Assembly: GCA_018402545.1 (NCBI GenBank) | Contig: JAGYIL010000001.1 | Span: forward strand, 1,488,001-1,552,000 | DNA from: Saccharospirillum sp. | GTDB taxonomy: Bacteria > Pseudomonadota > Gammaproteobacteria > Pseudomonadales > Natronospirillaceae | Length of the DNA stretch: 64,000 nt | Reading direction: 5' to 3' | Shown: in pieces, positions 52,811-62,492 of the stretch | Layout of the letters: each line of letters begins with the position of its first letter | Numbering within the stretch: position 1 is the first letter of the stretch | Made by a program: the position numbers and the translations under genes | The notes under the pieces: model-generated | Database searches by the model: none | The model's input: the letters and a program-made list of their open reading frames with translations, nothing else | Told to the model about the DNA's origin: nothing

Positions 52811-54214
52811 ATGACCGACACCCTCGAAGACGATCTGTTTTCCCACAACGACGAGTTGGCCGGGCTCAAGGTGCCGCCGCACTCGCTGGAGGCGGAGCAG
52901 TCGGTGCTGGGTGCGCTGATGATCGATAACAGCCAGTGGGATAATGTCGCCGAGATCCTGCTGCCTGACGATTTCTACCGTAACGAGCACCGCCAGGTGT
53001 ACCGGATGATGATCCGGCTGGCCGAGCAGACTCAGCCGCTCGATGTGATTACCCTGGGTGAAGCGCTCGACAACGAGAAACAGCTCGATGCCGTTGGCGG
53101 TATGGAATACCTGAACGATCTGGCTGAGAACACGCCGTCGATCGGTAACCTCGTTGCCTATGCCAAGATCGTGCAGGAGCGGTCGGTGTTGCGGCGGCTG
53201 ATTGCCGTTGCCAATGATATTGCCAGCAAAGCCTATGATCCGCGTGGGATGGATGCTGAATCCATTTTGGACGACGCCGAACGCCAGGTATTTCAGATTG
53301 CCGAGGAACGGGCCGATCAGGATGGCGGGCTGGTGCACGTCAACCCGCTGGTCGACAGGGCCATTCAGCGCATTGATGAACTCTTTCATTCCGACAGTGA
53401 GATTACCGGCGTATCAACCGGCTTTACCGATCTCGATAAAATGACCACCGGTATGCAAGCCGGGGACCTGATGATTCTTGCAGCGCGGCCTTCCATGGGT
53501 AAAACGACCCTGGCCATGAACCTGGTGGAAGAGGCGACGCTGAATCAGGACAAGCCCGTGGTGGTGTTCAGCCTGGAAATGCCCGCCGACCAGATCATCA
53601 CCCGGTCCATCGCGTCACTGGGGCGCATCGATATGGGGCGGGTCAAAACCGGTAAGCTGCATGAAGACGATTTTCCCAAGCTCACAAAGGCGGTCAACCT
53701 GCTTAAAGACCGCAAGCTGTTCATTGACGATACACCCGGCATCAGCCCGAATGAAATGCGCAGCCGGTTGCGGCGCCTGGTGCGGGAGCACGGCGACATT
53801 GGCCTGATCATGATCGACTATTTGCAGCTGATGAAGATTAAAGGCTTTACTGAAGGCCGAACCGGTGAGATTTCCGAAATTTCCCGGTCGCTCAAGGCGC
53901 TTGCCAAGGAATTCAATTGCCCCATGGTCGCCCTGTCTCAGTTAAACCGAAGCCTTGAGCAACGGCCCAACAAGCGGCCGGTCAACTCGGATCTGCGGGA
54001 ATCCGGTGCGATTGAGCAGGACGCCGACATCATTATGTTCATCTACCGGGATGAAGTTTATAACGAAGATTCCACTGACAAAGGCATCGCAGAGCTGATC
54101 ATCGGTAAGCAGCGTAACGGCCCCATCGGTACTTGTCGGGTGGCGTTTTTGGGGCAATACAGCCGATTTGAAAACCTGGCGCCGGAACAATACGGCAGCT
54201 GGCAAGACGAATGA
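52811..54214 (+). CDS. dnaB: Replicative DNA helicase
   Basis: DnaB is the hexameric helicase of the replication fork. The 467-residue protein has the N-terminal domain (PPHSLEAEQSVLGALMIDNS, about 20-120). A RecA-like C-terminal domain carries Walker A AARPSMGKTTLAMNLVE at ~222-232, Walker B LIMIDYLQLMKIKG, and the arginine finger/sensor zone ALSQLNRSLEQRPNKRPVNS. ATG 52811 gives MTDTLEDDLFSHNDELAGLK. The stop overlaps alr by four bases (ATGA), the dnaB-alr arrangement known in gammaproteobacteria. Confidence 0.97.
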   Translation: MTDTLEDDLFSHNDELAGLKVPPHSLEAEQSVLGALMIDNSQWDNVAEILLPDDFYRNEHRQVYRMMIRLAEQTQPLDVITLGEALDNEKQLDAVGGMEYLNDLAENTPSIGNLVAYAKIVQERSVLRRLIAVANDIASKAYDPRGMDAESILDDAERQVFQIAEERADQDGGLVHVNPLVDRAIQRIDELFHSDSEITGVSTGFTDLDKMTTGMQAGDLMILAARPSMGKTTLAMNLVEEATLNQDKPVVVFSLEMPADQIITRSIASLGRIDMGRVKTGKLHEDDFPKLTKAVNLLKDRKLFIDDTPGISPNEMRSRLRRLVREHGDIGLIMIDYLQLMKIKGFTEGRTGEISEISRSLKALAKEFNCPMVALSQLNRSLEQRPNKRPVNSDLRESGAIEQDADIIMFIYRDEVYNEDSTDKGIAELIIGKQRNGPIGTCRVAFLGQYSRFENLAPEQYGSWQDE

Positions 54215-55296
54215 GCCGGGGTACTTGTGCGTTCATGGACCCTTCGGCGTTGCAGCACAATCTGCAGCGGGTTCGAACCCTGGCACCCGGAGCGCGGATC
54301 TGGGCGGTCGTAAAAGCCGATGGTTATGGTCACGGTGCGGTTCAGGTGGCTCAGGCGCTCCACCAGGCCGATGGCTTTGCTGTCGCAACACTGGCAGAGG
54401 CGCAAGCTCTGCGGGATGCGGGTATCGACGCGCCCATACTCTTACTGGAAGGCACGCTGGGGCCGCTGCAGGCGCTGGATGCGGTGCGTCTTGGCTGCGA
54501 TACCGTCGTTCACCAGACCGAGCAACTCACCTATCTTGAAGCCATGGCAGACCGGCTCGGGCAACAGCGCATCTGGCTGAAGGTCGATACCGGTATGCAC
54601 CGGCTGGGCGTAGCCCCCGGGCAAGTGCCCGACTTCGTGAGACGGATCCAGGTCATTCGTCCAATGCAGCCGGTCAACCTGATGACGCATTTTGCCAGTG
54701 CCGATGAACCCGAAGCCCCCTATACCTCAATGCAAATTGTTCGTTTTAATGAATTGGCCAGAGCGCTGCCGGGCGCTCATCTGTGCCTGGCCAATTCGGC
54801 TGGCGTCATGGCCTGGCCGGAAAGCCATGCTGATTGGGTTCGACCCGGCATCATGCTGTATGGCGCCTCGCCCGGGTTCGGAAAAACCGGGTTGGCGCTG
54901 GGGCTCAAACCCGCCATGACATTAACGGCGCCGGTCATTGCTCTGCGCACCATCCCGGCGGGAGACTGGGTGGGTTATGGTGCTCGCTGGCAGGCAGGGC
55001 GCGAGAGTCGAATCGCCACTCTGGCCATCGGCTATGGCGATGGCTACCCGCGTCACGCCCCTGACAACACGCCGGTTTGGCTGAGCGGGCAACGCGTGCC
55101 TCTGGTGGGTAAGGTATCGATGGATATGTTAACCGTTGATGTGACCGATGCTCCCCAGGTTCAGCTCGGAGACTCGGCTGAACTCTGGGGTGAGCACCTG
55201 AGTGTTGATGAAGTTGCCTCACACATCGGTACCGTCGGCTATGAATTGTTGACGCGGGTTTCACCCCGTGTCGATAAACAATGGCCTTCCGGTTAA
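54211..55296 (+). CDS. alr: Alanine racemase
   Basis: Alr interconverts L- and D-alanine for peptidoglycan using pyridoxal phosphate. The 361-residue product has the PLP lysine in WAVVKADGYGHGAVQVA (Lys 35) and the catalytic Tyr in WVGYGARWQAGRES. The GYGDGYPRHAPDNTP loop and SMDMLTVDVTD are further marks. The start overlaps the dnaB stop (ATGA), so it depends on dnaB translation. Confidence 0.96.
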   Translation: MSRGTCAFMDPSALQHNLQRVRTLAPGARIWAVVKADGYGHGAVQVAQALHQADGFAVATLAEAQALRDAGIDAPILLLEGTLGPLQALDAVRLGCDTVVHQTEQLTYLEAMADRLGQQRIWLKVDTGMHRLGVAPGQVPDFVRRIQVIRPMQPVNLMTHFASADEPEAPYTSMQIVRFNELARALPGAHLCLANSAGVMAWPESHADWVRPGIMLYGASPGFGKTGLALGLKPAMTLTAPVIALRTIPAGDWVGYGARWQAGRESRIATLAIGYGDGYPRHAPDNTPVWLSGQRVPLVGKVSMDMLTVDVTDAPQVQLGDSAELWGEHLSVDEVASHIGTVGYELLTRVSPRVDKQWPSG

Positions 55297-55830
55297 TTCA
55301 AACCCGGTTAGAATTACAAGAATGCGACCTGGGTTTAATTTTTAGCGATTTCCGCGCAAAGATACTTGTCAACGCCCCCTGAATACACCTACATTGGAAG
55401 TGCTGATTACGCAGATTAAAATCATGCGAAGGCAACCAGCAAAACGGAACGCAAAGCAGCCAGCCTGCACAGTGTTCACGTTTCAAGATAACAATAAATG
55501 CCATCAACACGAGGGTAAAGGCAACCGAACCGGCTGCCGTAAACCATTATGATGACCAATGTAAGAGGCCATTATCGGGCCTTCCCCTGCAAAGCGTATT
55601 ACCTCAGCGAGTGGTTCGACGAGTAGCCACTGCCTGTCCTTTGAGTCGTTCCAGGTCTCTGTTTCATTCTAAAGTCTGATCGTTAGTGAGCCACAATCCG
55701 GTTGCTTGTACCGCCGTGTGTGCCTGCCTGATGCAACGTTCTGACTGTTTGAAACGTCACGGCCCAATCTGATCAATTCTCAAATTTTTACGTGATGAAC
55801 TCGCGCGGTTCGTCGTGGACAGGTGAATCT
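55297..55830. other. Gap after alr
   Basis: A 534-base gap. AAACCCGG (55300-55307) and CTGGGTTT (55329-55336) form a wobble-containing stem followed by AATTTTT, a probable alr terminator. The rest shows no convincing gene: frames on both strands lack ribosome sites and family features. The composition is AT-rich toward the next gene, with a likely promoter in the last 60 bases that I cannot pin down. Confidence 0.5.
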
Positions 55831-58218
55831 ATGAAGTCGAAAAACACGCCTATTTCGCTGGCACTAACGCTGGCCGCCACTGCTGTATTGGCAGGCTGTA
55901 ACTCCAGTTCGAACGACAAGCCCTCAACCGATACCGGTTCTGAATCGTCGCTTTCCATGCGCTCTCAACTGGTCGGTGGTGCCGCCAGTGTTTGCTCGAG
56001 TGTGCAGCCCGGTTACTGTGAAGACTGGGATGCCTACTGGGCAGAAAACGGTGATCCGGAAGCGAATGTTGCCGTTGCTCTGACTGAGCCGGTTGAGCTG
56101 AGCCAGGTTAAAATTGATGCACTGGTGGCTGATCCGTCATGGGAAACCGATCCGGATTTTAAAACTGGTGTTGAGCTAATTCTTAATTATTTACAGCAAG
56201 AACTTGGCGCCACGCCCGAGTACGCTGACTGGCAGGATTTCAGGGCCGACTTTATCAGCATCACCGCTACAGAAGTGCCAGGGTTGCCCGAGGGTGTCGA
56301 TGGCGACAGCATCTGGTTCGACAGTTCGTCGGCTCAGTACGCGACCTTTGAGGGCTTGAAGAAAGCGGATCAGCGTCTGAATTACACCGTGACTGCAGCC
56401 AAGTCGGCGGCGGTTAATGCCATGGTGGATGCGCTGGCAGCCGATGTACTGACAGACGAACAAGACGTTATTAAAACCGTGGTCGCTGATCTGGTCAGTG
56501 CCGAGACTCGCAAACAGGATGAATTGCTTCTGGCGCTGAAAGACATCGATGCCGGCGGCACACTCATCGCCGATGGCGATGCATTGTATAATTCAGACCT
56601 GAGTTATCTGGTTGACGACAATAACGACGGTGACTTTTTCCGGTTAATCGATACGCTGGATGTCAGCAACTTCCTGCTTGATCAGGCGCTCATCGATGCC
56701 ATCGATGCTCAGACCGGCTGGGACAACAGCGAGCATCAGGATCAGGTTGTTTTAATTCTACAAGCGATGCTGGACGACTCTGGTGAAGCCTCGGTGGACT
56801 ACAGCAACAATACCGGTGAAGGAAATAGCCGCGCTGTTTTTGGTGAGGCATTTACAGATGTTGTACTGCGCGATGGCTATGAAAACGGACTGGATCTGTG
56901 GAACGACATGCCCGGTGTCGTGCGTTACAAGATTCTCGAGTTGCTGATCGACGACTTGACCGACTACGAGCGCGCAGTGGAGTACGTTGGCCTGCCGGAT
57001 TCGACCGATGCCGTCGCCGTGGGTATCTACGAGGCTTTTGTTGAACAGGCGCGAGCTGCCAGTGGCAAAGATACGCCAACCGTATTGGTGATGACGTCGT
57101 CATCGGCCAACAGTTATGCAGCGGCCGATTACTATGTGGGTCTGTTCGAGCAGGCCGGTGCTGACGCTCAATGGTTGCCACTGGATCGCGCTTATCGCCG
57201 GGCTCACGATGAAGGCCTGTGTGATTGGTTAGGTGCTTACCATAGCGATTATGCGTCTGCCGCCCATCTGGATCTGCTCTATCCCGACTACTTTGACGCT
57301 CATATCTCGGCCTGCGAACAAGGTATTCAGGACGTCATAGCCTCAGCGGACGGCCTCTTTATCAACGGCGGTGACCAGGTGCGTACCTTCGATGCGCTGG
57401 TTACCTTTGATGGTGAGGTTCGTCAGAACAGTACCGAACTGGAGCAAATACTTGAGCGTCAGCAAGACGGTGAACTGGTCATCGGCGGAACCTCGGCCGG
57501 TGCTGCGGTGCAAAGTGGCGGGAAGCTGAGTGCTGCCGCACTGACGAACCCGATGATTACTGCCGGGTCGGCACACGATGCGCTGGTAAACGGGTACGAT
57601 GCCAGTAACCACGAAATCACCGGTGGCATGGGCACCTTCCCCTGGGGTGTGACTGATACCCACTTCTCTGAACGAGCCCGCGAGACGCGTCTGATTCGTC
57701 TGGTCGAGCAGGCCGGGGTGCGCTTTGGTTTTGGGGTGGATGAAACGACTGCGCTGTCGGTTGTCGAGCACGAAGAAGAGGGTACGCGGGAAGTCGTCAT
57801 GGGCGTATCCGGTGCCGGCGGCGTGTACATTGTGGATGCAGCCGAGCTGGTCACCACGGCCGATGCGCCTTTCGAGGCCAGCGGCGTGATCACGCACTAC
57901 CTGACCGAAGGCGATACCTTCACCTGGTACCCGGCGACGGAAACCTACGACATCCAGTTTGCGGATGATGCAACCGCTCTGACGCTGGATCAGGCCCCGG
58001 CCATCGGTGCAACCGATGACGATGTTCTTTACGAAGATCATTATCGTACCTGGGTACGCAATACCCTGGTCGCGGGTGAGACCGGTGCGACGGGGACCTC
58101 TTATGAAGATGACCCGCAATACACCCTGACAATCTCTGCCGGTGACGACACGGTGGCGGTGCAGAAGGGTGAGCAGGTGTCGTATCAGAATCTGACGCTG
58201 GATATTGCCCACGACTGA
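55831..58218 (+). CDS. Cyanophycinase-like (S51 peptidase) lipoprotein with a large N-terminal half
   Basis: A 795-residue exported protein. The signal peptide has a lipobox (LAGC at 19-22), then a Ser-rich linker. An unassigned N-terminal half (~60-400, helical, acidic) follows, then a C-terminal half with the S51/cyanophycinase signatures: LFINGGDQVRTFDALV, then GGTSAGAAVQSGGKLS (catalytic Ser in GTSAGA), plus ITGGMGTFPWGVTDTHFSER and RFGFGVDETTAL. These recall secreted cyanophycinases (CphE) that degrade cyanophycin (multi-L-arginyl-poly-L-aspartate), a polymer of cyanobacteria. The strong negative charge and the extra half are unusual. ATG 55831 is chosen; in-frame ATG 55792 lacks a ribosome site. 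It is monocistronic. Confidence 0.8.
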   Translation: MKSKNTPISLALTLAATAVLAGCNSSSNDKPSTDTGSESSLSMRSQLVGGAASVCSSVQPGYCEDWDAYWAENGDPEANVAVALTEPVELSQVKIDALVADPSWETDPDFKTGVELILNYLQQELGATPEYADWQDFRADFISITATEVPGLPEGVDGDSIWFDSSSAQYATFEGLKKADQRLNYTVTAAKSAAVNAMVDALAADVLTDEQDVIKTVVADLVSAETRKQDELLLALKDIDAGGTLIADGDALYNSDLSYLVDDNNDGDFFRLIDTLDVSNFLLDQALIDAIDAQTGWDNSEHQDQVVLILQAMLDDSGEASVDYSNNTGEGNSRAVFGEAFTDVVLRDGYENGLDLWNDMPGVVRYKILELLIDDLTDYERAVEYVGLPDSTDAVAVGIYEAFVEQARAASGKDTPTVLVMTSSSANSYAAADYYVGLFEQAGADAQWLPLDRAYRRAHDEGLCDWLGAYHSDYASAAHLDLLYPDYFDAHISACEQGIQDVIASADGLFINGGDQVRTFDALVTFDGEVRQNSTELEQILERQQDGELVIGGTSAGAAVQSGGKLSAAALTNPMITAGSAHDALVNGYDASNHEITGGMGTFPWGVTDTHFSERARETRLIRLVEQAGVRFGFGVDETTALSVVEHEEEGTREVVMGVSGAGGVYIVDAAELVTTADAPFEASGVITHYLTEGDTFTWYPATETYDIQFADDATALTLDQAPAIGATDDDVLYEDHYRTWVRNTLVAGETGATGTSYEDDPQYTLTISAGDDTVAVQKGEQVSYQNLTLDIAHD

Positions 58219-58236
58219 GTCGACCAGCGCTGATCT

Positions 58237-58263
58237 GAAAGCCGGGGCAACCCGGCTTTCTTT
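58237..58263 (+). terminator. Rho-independent terminator of the cyanophycinase-like gene
   Basis: A perfect 10-bp stem, GAAAGCCGGG (58237-58246) with CCCGGCTTTC (58251-58260), closed by GCAA and followed by TTT. Confidence 0.75.
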
Positions 58264-58364
58264 ATGGGGTTGTAAACGCCAGCCCTTACCCCTGTAAACC
58301 ACGAAACGCCAACCTCCGTAACGTCTATACGCCAAATGGATGATCTTTGTTTGGCGCTTTGTTC

Positions 58365-58392
58365 AAGACATTTGTTACAAAATCCGTATAAT
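58365..58392 (+). promoter_or_regulatory. Probable promoter of mqo
   Basis: AAGACA (58365-58370) and a perfect TATAAT (58387-58392) are spaced by 16 bases; transcription would begin near 58400, leaving an unusually long leader of about 200 bases before mqo. A 7-bp inverted repeat, CGCCAAA (58330-58336) and TTTGGCG (58350-58356), lies just upstream and may be an operator. Confidence 0.55.
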
Positions 58393-58595
58393 TCGCTGCG
58401 GTTGGCTTAACTGTTGGCGCTGCGGGTTAGCATACACTCGCTTTAATCCGTCGCCATGGTGGGCTCCCACGGTTTCAGGAAGCGGTTTGTTACTGACTGA
58501 CGCTTGTACAAACCGATGTTCGCGGGTGTGCCGCACATCGTAAAAGTGTCACAAACGGCTTTCCAATGCTTACTTTTCAGCGGGCGAATATCCTA

Positions 58596-60080
58596 ATGAC
58601 TGCAATCACTACAGATGTTGTGTTAGTTGGTGCCGGCGCCATGAGCGCTACCCTGGGAATGATGTTGAAGCAGCTGGATCCCGGCTTCGAGATCCTGATG
58701 CTCGAAAAGCAAAACAGCGTCGCTCAGGAAAGCAGTGATGGCTGGAATAATGCGGGTACGGGTCATGCCGCCTATTGCGAGCTTAATTACACGCCGGTTA
58801 AGGCTGATGGCAGCATCGACACTACCAAAGCGTTCCATATCAACTCCGCCTTCGAAGTGAGTCTTCAGTTCTGGTCTTACCTGGTGGAGCAGGGCGCCTT
58901 GCCGGAACCGGCCCGGTTTATCAACACCGCGCCACACAAAAGTTTTGTCTGGGGTGACGACAACGTTGCCTTTCTCAAAAAGCGCTATGAAACGCTGAAA
59001 GCCCATCACTTGTTCAAAGACATGGAATTTACCGACGACCCGGAGGTATTACGCCAGTGGATGCCGCTGATCATGCAGGATCGCGATCCGCACCAAAAAG
59101 TGGCAGGAACCCGCGTTCGCTATGGCTCCGATGTCGATTTTGGGGCACTGACCCGCCATCTGGTGAGTAATCTGGAGCAGCAGCAAGGCTTCGAATTGAA
59201 GCTGTCGCATGAAGTAGTCGACCTGAACCAGAAAGACAACGGTCGCTGGGCTATTACCCTGAGAGACACCAAGACCGGCTCGATACAGGCCGTGGATGCC
59301 CGCTTTGTGTTTCTGGGTGCCGGTGGCGGTGCATTGCCCCTGCTGCAGAAATCGGGCGTGCCGGAAGGACACGGCTACGGCGGTTTTCCGGTCAGTGGTC
59401 AGTGGCTGGTATGCCGTAAGCCCGAGATCGTTAAGCAACACCACGCCAAGGTCTATGGCAAAGCGCCTCTGGGTGCACCGCCAATGTCCGTTCCACACCT
59501 GGATACCCGTATTATCGATGGCAAAGAAGCCCTGCTGTTCGGCCCCTTTGCCGGGTTCACCACCAAGTTTCTGAAACAGGGCTCCTTTTTTGATCTGATC
59601 AAATCAGTCCGGCCTAACAACCTGAAACCTATGCTGATTGCGGGCCTGGGCAATATGGACCTAACCCGCTACCTGATCAGTGAAGTGATGCAATCGCACA
59701 AATCCCGGGTCGATGCCTTGCGCAAGTTCTATCCCAATGCGCGCGACGAAGACTGGGAACTGGCCATCGCCGGCCAGCGCGTCCAGATCATCAAGAAAGA
59801 CCCTGAGCTAGGCGGTAAGCTTGAGTTCGGCACGGAAGTGATCTCAACCGCCGATGGTAGCCTGGCGGCTCTGCTGGGGGCTTCTCCGGGGGCATCCACA
59901 GCGGCGCAAACCATGATTAACATCATCGAAACCTGCTTTGCAGAGCGCATGAGCAATGCGGACTGGCAACAGAAGATGAAGACGATGGTGCCTTCCTACG
60001 GCAAGTCGCTGATTAACGACGCTGACTTGCTGGCAGAGGTACGTCAGCGCACCCTGGCAACCCTGAAGCTGCATCCCTGA
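58596..60080 (+). CDS. mqo: Malate:quinone oxidoreductase
   Basis: Mqo oxidises malate to oxaloacetate and gives electrons to the membrane quinone pool. The 494-residue protein has the N-terminal FAD Rossmann site (DVVLVGAGAMSATLGMMLKQ) and the family motifs SSDGWNNAGTGHAAYCELNY and HKSFVWGDDNVAFLKKRY. The C-terminal AGQRVQIIKKDPELGGKLEF, then ASPGASTAAQTMINI also fits. The start is uncertain: ATG 58596 gives MTAITTDVVLVG and is preferred over ATG 58566, although neither has a clear Shine-Dalgarno. A hairpin CACCGGC/GCCGGTG (60092-60118) follows without a T run. Confidence 0.95.
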   Translation: MTAITTDVVLVGAGAMSATLGMMLKQLDPGFEILMLEKQNSVAQESSDGWNNAGTGHAAYCELNYTPVKADGSIDTTKAFHINSAFEVSLQFWSYLVEQGALPEPARFINTAPHKSFVWGDDNVAFLKKRYETLKAHHLFKDMEFTDDPEVLRQWMPLIMQDRDPHQKVAGTRVRYGSDVDFGALTRHLVSNLEQQQGFELKLSHEVVDLNQKDNGRWAITLRDTKTGSIQAVDARFVFLGAGGGALPLLQKSGVPEGHGYGGFPVSGQWLVCRKPEIVKQHHAKVYGKAPLGAPPMSVPHLDTRIIDGKEALLFGPFAGFTTKFLKQGSFFDLIKSVRPNNLKPMLIAGLGNMDLTRYLISEVMQSHKSRVDALRKFYPNARDEDWELAIAGQRVQIIKKDPELGGKLEFGTEVISTADGSLAALLGASPGASTAAQTMINIIETCFAERMSNADWQQKMKTMVPSYGKSLINDADLLAEVRQRTLATLKLHP

Positions 60081-60265
60081 TACGTCTAATACACCGGCTT
60101 GCCAGTCGTAGGCCGGTGGCACCTCATGTTTAAAGTGAAATTTTCGGTGTTTCCTGGCAAAGGATCAGCACCGGGCCGACTAGCAACATTGCCAACCGCG
60201 AACTCAGAAACTTGAGTTATTAAATATCCCTCCTTCCTGGCACGGCTTCTGCTAACTTAAATTCT

Positions 60266-60361
60266 GACCGAACGGTCCAGAGGTGCTTGCGCGTGTAAAG
60301 TCTGCGAAAATCGCCGCTGTTACAAAACACCACAGCTGTAACACAAAAACACAGCTGTTAC
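60266..60361 (+). promoter_or_regulatory. Operator-like repeats before the purine permease
   Basis: An inverted repeat GACCG-AA-CGGTC (60266-60277) resembles TetR-type operators. Further on, three GCTGTTAC-type units lie close together: GCTGTTACA (60316-60324), ACAGCTGTAAC (60332-60342) and ACAGCTGTTAC (60351-60361). The first two also form an inverted pair (GTTACA/TGTAAC). The region is the 360-base leader of the permease gene. No purine riboswitch is visible. Confidence 0.4.
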
Positions 60362-60444
60362 GGAAAACCATAAAAACAAGGCGACTGACCATCTGGCCGC
60401 GTTCGCAGAAACGCCCCTTTGGGTTGCCTATAATAGGAATCATC

Positions 60445-61734
60445 ATGCTGGAACAATTCTTCAAGCTGAAAGAACTCGGAACCGATGTTCGCACCGAAGT
60501 GCTTGCGGGTATTTCTACTTTCCTGACCATGGCTTACATCATTGCCGTGAACCCGGGCATCCTGTCAGCGACAGGCATGCCGTTCGACGCAGTGTTTGTG
60601 GCTACCTGTATTGCCGCTGCCCTGGGCACCGGCATTATGGGTTTGCTGGCCAATTACCCGGTGGCACTGGCGCCGGGTATGGGTCTCAACGCCTTTTTCA
60701 CCTTTGGTGTTGTTATGGGCATGGGCGTTAGCTGGGAAGTGGCACTGGGCTGTGTGTTCTGGTCCGGTATTCTGTTCGTGCTGCTCAGTGCATTTAAAGT
60801 GCGGGAGTGGATCATCAACGCCATTCCCGGGTCGATGAAAACCGGCATTGCCGTTGGTATTGGCCTGTTCCTGGCCATTATTGGCTTGCAGGGTGCGGGC
60901 GTGGTGGTCAATAACGACGCCACCCTGGTTGGCCCGGGCGATCTGAGCTCACCGCAGGTGATTCTGGCATTTCTGGGGTTCGCACTGATCACGGCCTTGC
61001 ACCATCGGGGCGTTACCGGCAGCGTCATCATTGGTATTCTGGCCACCACGGTTGCCGGCTTCTTTTTCGGTCTGGTTGAGTACAACGGTCTGGTATCGAT
61101 GCCGACGGGCCTCAGCGCCACCTTTTTCCAGCTGGATATTCTCGGCGCCCTGGAACTGAGCCTGATCGCCGTCATTCTGGCCTTCCTGTTTGTGGATGTG
61201 TTCGATACCTCGGGCACGCTGGTCGCCGTTGCCAAAGAAGGCAAGCTGCTCGACAAAGACGGCAAACTGCCGCGCCTGGGCAAGGCACTGATGGCTGACA
61301 GTACGGCCTCTGTAGCTGGCTCGTTACTGGGTACCTCGACTACCACCAGTTACATTGAAAGTGGTGCTGGCATCGCCGCCGGTGGTCGTTCTGGCCTGAC
61401 CGCGCTGACCGTGTCTGTGCTGTTCCTGCTGGCCCTGTTCTTCTCGCCCCTGGCCCAGATGATTCCTGCTTACGCGACGGCGTCGGCTCTGCTGTTTGTT
61501 GCGGTGCTGATGATTTCATCGATTTCCAGCGTTGACTGGAAAGACCTCACCGAGGCCGCTCCGGTCGTAGTAACAGCGGTGATGATGCCGCTGACCTACT
61601 CCATTGCAGAAGGCATTGCGGCCGGTTTCATCACCTATGCCGTGGTCAAGGTGTTCGCCGGCAAGGCGAAAGACGTGAACATCAGCGTCTACATCATCGC
61701 TGGTGCTTCCTTGCTGAAGTACATCTTCCTGTAA
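60445..61734 (+). CDS. NCS2 purine permease (AzgA/GhxP-like)
   Basis: A 429-residue NCS2 transporter of the AzgA type for adenine, guanine or hypoxanthine. About twelve helices are visible, with family marks NPGILSATGMPFDAVFVATC and ALAPGMGLNAFFTFGVVMGM. A middle DTSGTLVAVAKEGKLLDKDG and TTTSYIESGAGIAAGGRSGL follow. ATG 60445 follows AGGAAT and gives MLEQFFKLKELGTDVRTEVL, the family start; the frame to 60283 is leader. It is followed by two hairpins and then apt, so purine uptake and salvage lie together. Confidence 0.9.
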   Translation: MLEQFFKLKELGTDVRTEVLAGISTFLTMAYIIAVNPGILSATGMPFDAVFVATCIAAALGTGIMGLLANYPVALAPGMGLNAFFTFGVVMGMGVSWEVALGCVFWSGILFVLLSAFKVREWIINAIPGSMKTGIAVGIGLFLAIIGLQGAGVVVNNDATLVGPGDLSSPQVILAFLGFALITALHHRGVTGSVIIGILATTVAGFFFGLVEYNGLVSMPTGLSATFFQLDILGALELSLIAVILAFLFVDVFDTSGTLVAVAKEGKLLDKDGKLPRLGKALMADSTASVAGSLLGTSTTTSYIESGAGIAAGGRSGLTALTVSVLFLLALFFSPLAQMIPAYATASALLFVAVLMISSISSVDWKDLTEAAPVVVTAVMMPLTYSIAEGIAAGFITYAVVKVFAGKAKDVNISVYIIAGASLLKYIFL

Positions 61735-61738
61735 CGGC

Positions 61739-61806
61739 CTGACGGGCTAAGCCCGTCAGAACCATCGCGAAAACAAAACGGGGCCGCTACAATGGCCCCG
61801 TTTTTT
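61739..61806 (+). terminator. Double hairpin and terminator after the purine permease
   Basis: First stem: CTGACGGGC (61739-61747) and GCCCGTCAG (61751-61759), 9 bp with a TAA loop. Second: an 11-bp stem (61775-61785 with 61794-61804) around an 8-base loop, ending in a T6 run. The second is a strong intrinsic terminator. Confidence 0.85.
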
Positions 61807-61825
61807 ATGTGAAGTGGAATAGTCA

Positions 61826-62398
61826 GTGCCAAATAATTCAGTACAGAACAACGCATTCCAGGCCGGGGTGTTTGACCCCAAGGCTCACATCCGCACCGTG
61901 CCGGACTGGCCCAAGCCCGGGGTGCAGTTTCGCGACATCACTACCCTGTTGTCTGACGCGCGGGTGTTTCGTCAGCTGATCGATGCCTTCGTACACCGGT
62001 ATTTCGACCATGAAATCGATGCCGTGGTCGGCATTGATGCCCGCGGTTTCATTCTGGGCGCGCCACTGGCCTACCAGCTCAATACCGCCTTTGTGCCAGT
62101 ACGCAAGCAGGGCAAACTGCCGTTTGATACCCTGGAAGAAGCCTATGAGCTGGAATATGGCCAGGCGGTACTGCAGATTCATGCCGATGCACTCAAGCCG
62201 GGTCAGCGCGTGCTGGTGATCGACGATCTCATCGCCACCGGTGGTACGCTGGTCGCGGCCTGTTCACTGGTACAGCGCCTGGGGGCCGAGGTGGTTGAAT
62301 GCACCGCCATTGTCGATCTGCCCGACCTCGGTGGCAGCCAGACGCTGAGGCGTGCCGGTTATACCGTTCGTGCCCTGTGCGAGTTTGAGGGCGACTAA
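61826..62398 (+). CDS. apt: Adenine phosphoribosyltransferase
   Basis: Apt converts adenine and PRPP to AMP in purine salvage. The 190-residue product has the PRPP-binding motif [20 protein letters not shown] and an upstream [17 protein letters not shown], with [19 protein letters not shown] as the flexible hood. The start is GTG 61826, the only reasonable one. A hairpin CCGGAGC/GCTCCGG (62444-62463) follows it. Confidence 0.96.
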   Translation: MPNNSVQNNAFQAGVFDPKAHIRTVPDWPKPGVQFRDITTLLSDARVFRQLIDAFVHRYFDHEIDAVVGIDARGFILGAPLAYQLNTAFVPVRKQGKLPFDTLEEAYELEYGQAVLQIHADALKPGQRVLVIDDLIATGGTLVAACSLVQRLGAEVVECTAIVDLPDLGGSQTLRRAGYTVRALCEFEGD

Positions 62399-62443
62399 AG
62401 CGGTATAACCCGCTCAACCAGAAGAGGGTTAGACTCACTCTTG

Positions 62444-62463
62444 CCGGAGCGCATCTGCTCCGG
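62444..62463 (+). promoter_or_regulatory. Hairpin between apt and the oxidoreductase gene
   Basis: CCGGAGC and GCTCCGG form a 7-bp perfect stem with a 6-base loop. No T run follows; it is too weak to be sure of termination. Confidence 0.4.
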
Positions 62464-62492
62464 TATCTGCAGCAGAAGGCCGGGGGACAACG

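Noticed and set aside
55298-55510. 70-codon minus-strand frame in the alr-cyanophycinase gap
   Set aside because: No ribosome site, odd composition and no relation to known proteins; likely chance.
60290-60444. Purine riboswitch in the permease leader
   Set aside because: The conserved core and the expected three-way junction are absent. The repeats look like protein binding sites.
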